NCBI GenBank assembly: GCA_948919095.1
Contig: CAQYCU010000013.1
Coordinates: 1-30,747, forward strand
Reading direction: 5' to 3'
Source: an uncultured Clostridia bacterium
GTDB taxonomy: Bacteria; Bacillota; Clostridia; TANB77; CAG-508
Length of the DNA stretch: 30,747 nucleotides
Program-made: the position numbers and the translations under genes
In this document: positions 1-5,937 of the stretch, one piece after another
Numbering within the stretch: the first letter of the stretch is position 1
How the letters are laid out: every line of letters starts with the position of its first letter
Notes under the pieces: model-generated
Told to the model about the DNA's origin: nothing
Database searches by the model: none
Seen by the model: only the letters and a program-made list of their open reading frames with translations

Positions 1-71
1 TCACTTGCTTTTGTTAAATTTTCTTCATCTGCTACTATTTTAAATATTCTATATAGTTCAAAATCCACCAT
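1..71 (-). CDS. LysR-family transcriptional regulator, N-terminus only (cut by window edge)
   Basis: Reading left from an ATG at 71, the first 23 residues are MVDFELYRIFKIVADEEN followed by LTKAS. This matches the start of the LysR-type winged helix-turn-helix domain (a hydrophobic helix, then the E-x-N/S-L/F-T-x-A-S/A motif that opens the helix-turn-helix). A good ribosome binding site, GAAGGAG, lies six bases upstream. The gene starts 21 bases after the stop of the AlbA_2 gene on the same strand and may be cotranscribed with it. Target and effector cannot be inferred because the rest lies outside the window. Confidence 0.65.
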   Translation of the reverse strand, partial: MVDFELYRIFKIVADEENLTKAS

Positions 72-92
72 ATATTTCTCCTTCTAATATTA

Positions 93-1535
93 TTACAATA
101 TCTTCCAATATCCATCTCGTTTTCCATTAACTCTAACGATAATATCTAACTCTTTCATTTCTTTAACTTTCCTTTTTACTGTACTAGAACTAATATTTAG
201 TTGATTGGATAATTCGTCATAGGTTAAAGAATTATTATTTTTTATTAAAGTCAATATTTTATTTTGTGTGTCATCTAAAAGTTCATTCAAAGGGTCATTC
301 AAAAGTTCATTTTGACCTTTTGAAAGTTCTATGATGTTCTTTTCAGATACATTAATTGTTTTCTTTAATGGAATAGTAGTAGTAAAAATATCATTTTCTT
401 CAAAAGTCGGTTCTCCACCAGAATATATTTTTGTATATTTTACTATATTTCGTACTCCAGAACCTAATTCATCTGCTAAACCTATTTCTTTAAATACTTT
501 TGCAATTTTAGGGTTTTTTGAATATGGAGAAAATTTATTTATATTAATATCTCCAACTCTTTTAGCTTTATTAGCATTTTCAGTCCACATTTTATCTTTC
601 TCAATAATAAGTTTTGCAGGGAAGGCACTAGTAAATTCACGATGCATAAGAATATTACTACATATTTCACGAGCAATTTTATTTCTTACATCTATTCTTT
701 GAGTTCCTTCAAGATAAAACATATCATTTAAGTGTTTGTCTACAAAATCCATTAGTCTATCATAACTTTCAATCAAATTAGTTCTAATATCATCTCTATC
801 ATCATATCTATCTAAATTTTTTACTCTATATATTGCATCTGTCCTATGTTGTGGCAATACTGATAATATTGTACTATCTTTTCCAAATAATAATATTGCT
901 CCAAGTGTTAATCCTTCTTGACCTGTCTTTAAATCTATTTTTAAAAAGTCCAAACTTCTTAACATTTCTTCATCAGTCATATTCGCCCATATATGTGTTT
1001 TTTGACTATTATTTATAGCCATTTGTCTAGCTCTTTTTATTAAATCTGGTCTTAAATCTGTTATTTTAGCATATGGAAATAGTTCATCTTCTGTGTTAAC
1101 TTTTTGCTTTCTAGCATATATATTTGCAATTCTTTCTGGAGATGTTACTTTATAATCCCCATCTATATTTCTATCAAAGACTTCTCCTTTAGTGCTATAT
1201 ACTAAATCACTTTCGTAAATAGGTATGTATAATACAACTTTGCCATTATATTCATAATCATATATATTTATATAACTAGTAGGATTTAATTTGTTTTTGT
1301 TATTACATAAATTTGCAAAATCTTTTTTCATTTTAGAAACTGAATCTTTATCCACTCCTAGTATAGTTCCATCATCTGCAACACCTAAAAATATATGTCC
1401 ACCATTCCTATTAAGCATTGCAAATATTGATTCAAACAAATTATCTGGTAAATTATATTCAGCCTTTTTAAATTCAGTTGTTTCTTTTTCCATTTTGCTT
1501 ATTATTCCTAAAAGCTTTTGACTTAATCTTCCCAT
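93..1535 (-). CDS. AlbA_2-domain / HATPase_c_4 putative transcriptional regulator with C-terminal winged helix
   Basis: A protein of about 480 residues with the layout of AlbA_2 (Schlafen-like, 'divergent AAA-4') regulators. The N-terminal AlbA_2 part has ETTEFKKAE followed by NRNGGHIFLGVADDGTILGV (about residues 20-65). The middle has the degenerate GHKL-like ATPase segment with REICSNILMHREF, FSPYSKNPKIAKVF and ELGSGVRNI. The C-terminal 60 residues form a winged helix (LTYDELSNQLNISSSTVKRKV). The frame opens at a GTG at 1559, but the ATG at 1535 has AAAGGA nine bases upstream and is preferred. It follows the endonuclease gene by 23 bases, so the two are probably one transcript. Family members are found as stand-alone regulators and in defence loci; the role here is inferred only from domains. 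Confidence 0.8.
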   Translation of the reverse strand: MGRLSQKLLGIISKMEKETTEFKKAEYNLPDNLFESIFAMLNRNGGHIFLGVADDGTILGVDKDSVSKMKKDFANLCNNKNKLNPTSYINIYDYEYNGKVVLYIPIYESDLVYSTKGEVFDRNIDGDYKVTSPERIANIYARKQKVNTEDELFPYAKITDLRPDLIKRARQMAINNSQKTHIWANMTDEEMLRSLDFLKIDLKTGQEGLTLGAILLFGKDSTILSVLPQHRTDAIYRVKNLDRYDDRDDIRTNLIESYDRLMDFVDKHLNDMFYLEGTQRIDVRNKIAREICSNILMHREFTSAFPAKLIIEKDKMWTENANKAKRVGDININKFSPYSKNPKIAKVFKEIGLADELGSGVRNIVKYTKIYSGGEPTFEENDIFTTTIPLKKTINVSEKNIIELSKGQNELLNDPLNELLDDTQNKILTLIKNNNSLTYDELSNQLNISSSTVKRKVKEMKELDIIVRVNGKRDGYWKIL

Positions 1536-1558
1536 TTTATTCAATCCTTTCGTTATCA

Positions 1559-2395
1559 CTAGCTACTATTACATATTTTGCAAGCAGAATAGCCATTATC
1601 TATTAGATTTTTTTCCTTTGTTGTAATTTCTTTTATATATTTAGGATCAATGTTATCTAATTTCTTGCATTTTTCTATATGATGTGTCTTTGTTTGCGAA
1701 TTAATTTCAAAATTTTTGTTTCTGCTTTTTTCTTTTTTCTTCTGTTCTACTGCTATTTTTACTCTTTGTATTGTTTTCTCAATTCCTCTATTGTCCTTAA
1801 TTATACTGCCATCACTATATTTAAATTTAACTTTTTCTTTAATATTATAACAAAATCTACATAGACTAAATTCTGTATCTAAACTCTTTGCTTCTATTAA
1901 AACTCCTGTTGGAATTTGATTTTTACCTTTATATATTGGAGTAACTTTATATATAATTCTTATATATTCATTTTCGTTTTCTCTTATATATTCTTCTATT
2001 TCTTTTTCAACATCATTCATGATTTTTTTATTTAGGTCTTCTGTTCCTATAAATATATTATTTTTGTGATTCTTTTTTGCAGATAACCTATATGCTATTG
2101 CATGACATCTTTGAAATATTTTGGTGTTGTTAATTTTTTCTGTCCATCCATTTGGATCAGGATATTTTAAATGCTTTTCTATCATTATTGATAAAGTATA
2201 TTTACTAATTATTGCTATTCCTCCACCTGCTCTATTAAATACATCTGGTTTAGAATACTGTGGTATTCCTTCGACTATTTCAAAGTCTTCTTTTCTAAAA
2301 AATGGTTTATTATTATTTACTATATATGTAAAACTATCTAATTTATTTATATCTTTATCTAAAAACTCATTTATGATTTCTTCTTTATTTTTCAT
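1559..2395 (-). CDS. DNA/RNA non-specific endonuclease family protein with C-terminal Cys/His domain
   Basis: About 278 residues. The centre matches the DNA/RNA non-specific endonuclease family (Endonuclea_NS_2, the streptococcal Sda1 type): PDPNGWTEKI, then FQRCHAIAYRL in place of the usual D-R-G-H catalytic motif (the His and preceding Arg are kept), then NNIFIGTEDLNKKIM carrying the expected metal-coordinating Asn, then the conserved strand YKVTPIYKG and the GVLIEAKS segment. The C-terminus has H-H-x3-C-x2-L followed about 30 residues later by NGYSACKICN, the Cys/His pattern often appended to secreted or polymorphic nucleases. I see no signal peptide. ATG-ATG at 2398/2395: the second fits the AGAGG site better. 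It overlaps the upstream acidic gene by a few codons, so translation is probably coupled. The substitution D-R-G-H to Q-R-C-H leaves activity uncertain. Confidence 0.7.
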   Translation of the reverse strand: MKNKEEIINEFLDKDINKLDSFTYIVNNNKPFFRKEDFEIVEGIPQYSKPDVFNRAGGGIAIISKYTLSIMIEKHLKYPDPNGWTEKINNTKIFQRCHAIAYRLSAKKNHKNNIFIGTEDLNKKIMNDVEKEIEEYIRENENEYIRIIYKVTPIYKGKNQIPTGVLIEAKSLDTEFSLCRFCYNIKEKVKFKYSDGSIIKDNRGIEKTIQRVKIAVEQKKKEKSRNKNFEINSQTKTHHIEKCKKLDNIDPKYIKEITTKEKNLIDNGYSACKICNSS

Positions 2396-2864
2396 CATTA
2401 CCTCTTTTTTCCAATTTTTCTAATTTTGATTTTACAATTTCTTTTATATAATCTCTTACATAATCAACTTCTTCTACAAATTCTCCATCTGATGTAAGAA
2501 AGTAAAAACAATCTACTTTGTGATGTGCATCGTCTAATTCCTTTTTTGTTACAGGTATTCTCGTAACATCTCCATCATAATAGTCTACATAGTATTTTTT
2601 ATTTTTCTCATTATAATTTACATATAGGAATTCAGTATCATATGAGTATTCTATCATCGAATTTTTTATTATATCTTCTAGCTCTTCTCCATATTTTGGT
2701 GCTAATTCCATTTCACTATATATTTCATTATAAAAATTTTTATCAATTAAAATATTATTTTTTGGTTCTTCTAATGCGTTTTGTAATTCATTCATAAATT
2801 CATTAATATTAACATCAACTTCTTTTGTTCTTGAATTAATTTCATTGTTTAGTAATATATCCAT
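2385..2864 (-). CDS. Hypothetical acidic protein preceding the endonuclease
   Basis: A 159-residue protein rich in Asp and Glu, with an aromatic, acidic core (YVNYNEKNKKYYVDYYDGD) and a lysine-rich C-terminal helix. I do not recognise the family. It begins with ATG at 2864 behind a strong AAGGAGG, although spacing is short (three bases), and it has an extended -10 promoter about 40 bases upstream. Its last codons overlap the start of the nuclease gene. A small acidic protein translated just before a nuclease would fit an inhibitor, immunity protein or chaperone, but that is inference from position and charge only. Confidence 0.6.
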   Translation of the reverse strand: MDILLNNEINSRTKEVDVNINEFMNELQNALEEPKNNILIDKNFYNEIYSEMELAPKYGEELEDIIKNSMIEYSYDTEFLYVNYNEKNKKYYVDYYDGDVTRIPVTKKELDDAHHKVDCFYFLTSDGEFVEEVDYVRDYIKEIVKSKLEKLEKRGNDEK

Positions 2865-2903
2865 ATTCCTCCTTATTGTTGTTATTTATTTTAAATTTAA
2901 ACC

Positions 2904-2909
2904 ATTATA
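2904..2909 (-). promoter_or_regulatory. Extended -10 promoter for the acidic protein / endonuclease / AlbA_2 genes
   Basis: On the minus strand the sequence TGATATAAT (TG-n-TATAAT) lies 39 bases upstream of the start at 2864. The expected -35 position holds only ATGGAA, so this would be an extended -10 promoter. It probably drives the three genes that follow. Confidence 0.5.
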
Positions 2910-2966
2910 TCACATTTTTATATTATTTCCATTATTTTACATGATTTTTTATAATTTGTTTTAATA

Positions 2967-3839
2967 TCACTTATTTTGTTGTAACCACTTATAAACCTCA
3001 TCTTCAGTAAGTTCTCCATGTTTTAGTTTTGTGATTTTTTCTTTTGCTTGTTTTTTCCAAACTTCAAACTCTTTCTTTAGTTTCTTATCATCTTTGTTTT
3101 TATTAACAATACCGAATTTTTGTTGATATGTTTTTCTGTACTCTGTATAAGCTGATTTTTCTTGTAATCTCTTGTTATAAGATAATATTGCTCCTTGTTC
3201 TCTACAAGTTTTTCCGTTTTCTTTTGGGTAATCGCAATAAATCTCATCTAGTCTTGAATTTGGTATAAAATACATTCCACAGTTTTGACATTTCTTTATT
3301 GGGTAGTTGTCTGTTTTTGATAATTCTTCTAATATTGCATAACAAATACTTGATATATCATTACTTTTATGAGTATTTACCATAGATATAAGCATACCTT
3401 CTTCTTTTAGTTTCTTTAGTAGGTCAATATCTGCTGAATTTCCTAATTCTTTATATTTATTAGAATAGTTATCTTGTATTACTTCATCATTTTTTATGTA
3501 AGAATATAGTTTACCTTTTCTTTTTATTAGATATACTGCATACCTTTGTGAATGTGTAAATGGCTTTAATTCTTCTATTTCATTTATATTATATATGTAA
3601 TTAACTGCATCTGTTATTTGTTCTTGTATGTATATAAGTTGTTCTTTTAAGTTTTCATAGATTTTCTTCGTTTCTTTTAAATATGTTTCATCATCTCTAT
3701 ATTTTCCCTTTAATTCAAATTTGTAATCTTCATCTATATCTTTTAATATTTCAAAGCCATAGGCATAAAAGAAATCTTTGTATGCTGTTTCATAAGTAGA
3801 TAAATCTGCATTTAGAAATCTTAAATTCAAATTTTCCAT
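2967..3839 (-). CDS. DUF6076-like protein with treble-clef zinc finger, start uncertain
   Basis: About 290 residues. The C-terminal half carries KKCQNCGMYFIPNSRLDEIY, then CDYP and GKTCREQGAILSYNKRL, a C-x2-C ... C ... C zinc-finger pattern followed by a basic helical tail (YRKTYQQKFG, FEVWKKQAKEK). This is the arrangement of DUF6076 proteins, whose function is unknown. The N-terminal half is helical and has no motif I know. The first ATG, at 3839, has no convincing ribosome binding site and lies inside the end of the retron reverse-transcriptase frame (which reads to a TGA at 3790-3792 in another phase). The N-terminus may therefore have been created or trimmed by the rearrangement that truncated the retron. 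Identification is from pattern memory, so moderate. Confidence 0.6.
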   Translation of the reverse strand: MENLNLRFLNADLSTYETAYKDFFYAYGFEILKDIDEDYKFELKGKYRDDETYLKETKKIYENLKEQLIYIQEQITDAVNYIYNINEIEELKPFTHSQRYAVYLIKRKGKLYSYIKNDEVIQDNYSNKYKELGNSADIDLLKKLKEEGMLISMVNTHKSNDISSICYAILEELSKTDNYPIKKCQNCGMYFIPNSRLDEIYCDYPKENGKTCREQGAILSYNKRLQEKSAYTEYRKTYQQKFGIVNKNKDDKKLKKEFEVWKKQAKEKITKLKHGELTEDEVYKWLQQNK

Positions 3840-4953
3840 CTTCTTTTTTTTCAATCAGGTTTGGATATTCTTTATATAAATTTTTTAATGCTGATTTAAT
3901 ATATATAATATCTGTCTTTCCTTCTGTGACAATTATAGGTTTATCCTTTGCATAAAAGTATTTATAAAACAGGAACTTTTGAAATTCTTTTTCTCTACAA
4001 TTAAGTTTATAAAACTTATTAGTATTTTCCTCAATTTTATTATTATATTTATCAATTTCGTTAATAAATGAAAAACATCCCTCTAATCGTGTTATTGTTC
4101 CCTCTCTATCCTCAATATAAAATTTTCCATTTGTGTAGAAATTAAATGCCAGTGCTCTAACTTTTTTATAATATGTATGGTTTCTATTAACTTTTTTATT
4201 TACTACTAGTCCTGTAATAGCCTGTCTAGACCCTTTATAGACTAATCTAGTTTTTTGGTGATTTATTTTAAATCCACTTTTAATTATAATTTCATTTAAT
4301 TTATTGTAAAACTGCCTGTATCTTTTTAAAATATTTTTATCATTTGTTGAAAAAGTTAGATCATCTGCATATCTTGTGTAATCTAAACGATATTCTTTAG
4401 CGAGGGTTAATAACTTATAATCAAATAATTAAATTAGTTAAAATTGGCGAAGTAGGCGCTCCTTGTGGTAGTTTTCCATTATAACATACTAATTGTGCAA
4501 TAACTGTTGAAACTTCTTCTGGTAGTTCAAAATATTTATTCTTTTCAAAATATCCTTTTATCCTTCCAAAATGAAAACTATCAAAAAAGTCTTTTAAATC
4601 TATATTAATTATGTATTTTTTGTTTTTATGAACATTTGCATTAGAAATAATACCTTTTTTTCTTTCAAAGGCATGTGATTATTTATTTTAATTCCATTAT
4701 CTTTATACACATGTTCACGATAGTTATATAAGCAATTTGATAATTTCTTTTGAATCATTTTTAATGTACCTGTAGAAGCATGAATCTCTCTGTACCCTCC
4801 ACTCTTTTTTGGAATTTCAAAAAAATCATAGTAATTTTCTACATATTTATTGTATAAAACATAGATAAGAGTCTTTCTTCCAATTTTAAGAAAATCTGCA
4901 AGTTCATTTCGTGTTTTTACTTCGTTAAATTTTATTTCCATATATTTTACCAT
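3790..4953 (-). pseudogene. Broken retron reverse transcriptase with truncated C-terminal Toprim domain
   Basis: Joining three frames on the minus strand gives a near-complete retron-type reverse transcriptase. Part 1, from about 4953 or 4941, has IPKKSGGYREIHAS and LKMIQKKL. Part 2 has SHAFERKKGI, the retron NAxxH motif (NANVH), INIDLKDFFDS and LPQGAPTSPILTNL. Part 3 has YTRYADDLTFS, the YADD catalytic motif, and the retron-typical ITGLVVN (VTG-like) motif. The C-terminus then reads PIIVTEGKTDIIYIKSALK, the opening EGxxD motif of a Toprim domain, as in RT-Toprim retrons such as Eco2 (Ec67). Lesions: a frameshift near 4678-4686; a second near 4421-4426, where one frame hits TGA at 4421-4423; and loss of the Toprim after its first motif, with the frame ending at 3790. 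The Toprim DxD motif is missing. The gene cannot make a working enzyme as it stands. Confidence 0.85.
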
Positions 4954-4957
4954 AATA

Positions 4958-5096
4958 GTACATGGCAACTCATTATGCGATATATCTTAGTCTGTAAAAC
5001 TTTTATTTATAAAAGCATACAAGAGTGTAAGGAGCAAATTCCCCTGACATTTTTGTCACTGCTTGCGAAACACAAGCATAAAATCTTGCCATGTAC
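4958..5096 (-). ncRNA. Retron msr-msd RNA region (a1/a2 repeats 5086-5096 and 4958-4968)
   Basis: Directly upstream of the reverse-transcriptase frame, a 139-base stretch is bounded by perfect 11-base inverted repeats, GTACATGGCAA at its 5' end and TTGCCATGTAC at its 3' end on the minus strand, as expected of retron a1 and a2. Just inside a1 come three short hairpins: GCTTG/CAAGC with a seven-base loop, GACA/TGTC, and AGGGG/CTCCT with a G-T pair. Further 3' is CTTTTAT/ATAAAAG, flanked by a weaker TTGTA/TACAG stem, which would be the msd hairpin. Several short msr stem-loops followed by one longer msd stem is the usual retron layout. The branching guanosine cannot be assigned with confidence. 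The repeats are still perfect although the reverse transcriptase is broken. Confidence 0.75.
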
Positions 5097-5156
5097 ATTG
5101 TTATATATTATCATTTTTTTCTAAAATTGCAAGTTTTTAGGTACTATTTTTAATTA

Positions 5157-5486
5157 TTATAATTTATTATATTTTGTACTTATTCCTTTTGCTTTCTCTA
5201 TTGGATATTTTTTCTTTGTCTTTTCTAACTTCTTTAGTATTATTTCTTCTGGTTTTACATTTAGTTTCATCGTCATTTGGATACAGTATGTAAATACGTC
5301 TGTAAGCTCTTCGCATACTTCTTCTTTATTGGAGTTTTCAGAGTTTCATTGAAAACATTCTAGCAGTTCGTTTGCTTCAATTGATATTGATTTTGCTAAG
5401 TTTTCAGGTGTGTGAAATTTATCCCAGTCTCTTTCTTCATTAAATTTCTCTATTTCTTTTATTATTTCTTCCCTATTTTCTAGTCC
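5157..5486 (-). pseudogene. MazG-like nucleotide pyrophosphohydrolase, nonsense-mutated and lacking a start codon
   Basis: The minus-strand frame reads KFNEERDWDKFHTPENLAKS, then ISIEANELLECFQ, stop, NSENSNKEEVCEELTDVFTY, and ends KKYPIEKAKGISTKYNKL before TAA at 5157-5159. This is the MazG-like (RS21-C6/dCTP-pyrophosphatase type) fold of about 110 residues, with its E-x2-E and E-L-x-D metal-binding residues. The family has Trp after CFQ; here the codon is TGA at 5346-5348, so TGG to TGA is the simple explanation. Upstream, the frame meets TAA at 5487-5489 with no plausible start codon in between. Intact relatives hydrolyse nucleoside triphosphates to monophosphates, for house-cleaning or phage defence. 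It lies upstream of the retron on the same strand and is decaying with it. Confidence 0.75.
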
Positions 5487-5772
5487 TTAAGTTTATAACA
5501 TTTCTATTATATTTTATATCTTAAAATGGTATTTTTCTCAATAGCTTTCCTGATATTTGCTATCTAAAGTATGAATTAAGATAATATAGGCATTTTTTAC
5601 CTACATATATTTTAGAATACTTATCTAAAAGTGTATTTTACTATTGTTATCCTTATAATTTTAAATAGTTTTATTTTTATAGAAATAGCCTACTTATGAT
5701 AAACTAAAATGAAATTTAAAATAGTTGTTAATTGCTCTTTTATGTATTGCCTATTTTAACATACTAATAGTT
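5487..5772. other. Intergenic AT-rich stretch without recognisable gene
   Basis: Stops in all frames, no coding pattern and no tRNA- or rRNA-like sequence. Only small imperfect repeats are visible (TAGG/CCTA around the poly-T at 5588-5603). I see nothing further here. Confidence 0.5.
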
Positions 5773-5808
5773 AAAACCTAAATTGTCCAATAGAACAATT
5801 TAGGTTTT
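5773..5808 (-). terminator. Hairpin terminator behind gyrA
   Basis: Perfect 14-base arms (AAAACCTAAATTGT at 5773-5786 and its complement at 5795-5808) around an eight-base loop. The A/T ends of the stem give short T runs on both strands, so it could act in either direction. It is 130 bases beyond the gyrA stop. Confidence 0.7.
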
Positions 5809-5881
5809 ATATTTATATGTTTTCTTTATTTTTGGGGTTTGCTTTCTTTTGTTTCTCTACGCATTCAGTACTTTATTCTTT

Positions 5882-5897
5882 TGTTTCACCTGAAACT
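5882..5897. promoter_or_regulatory. Candidate parS-like ParB binding site
   Basis: TGTTTCACCTGAAACT matches the bacterial parS consensus TGTTTCACGTGAAACA at 14 of 16 positions; the differences are one central base and the last base. It lies in the untranslated stretch between gyrA and its terminator, about 12 kb from oriC, and the window encodes ParA and ParB. A near-palindrome of this quality in non-coding DNA is suggestive, but the two mismatches leave it unproven. Confidence 0.45.
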
Positions 5898-5937
5898 TCA
5901 TTGGTATTTATTTTCAATTTTCTTCAGTGTTTTATTC

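Noticed and set aside
3790..4953. Group II intron reverse transcriptase
   Set aside because: No maturase or endonuclease domain; NAxxH and VTG-like motifs plus upstream a1/a2 repeats and a Toprim tail point to a retron.
5346..5348. UGA read as tryptophan (alternative genetic code)
   Set aside because: TGA serves as the true stop of rnpA and mnmG in overlapping ATGA junctions, and Trp in conserved genes is encoded by TGG.
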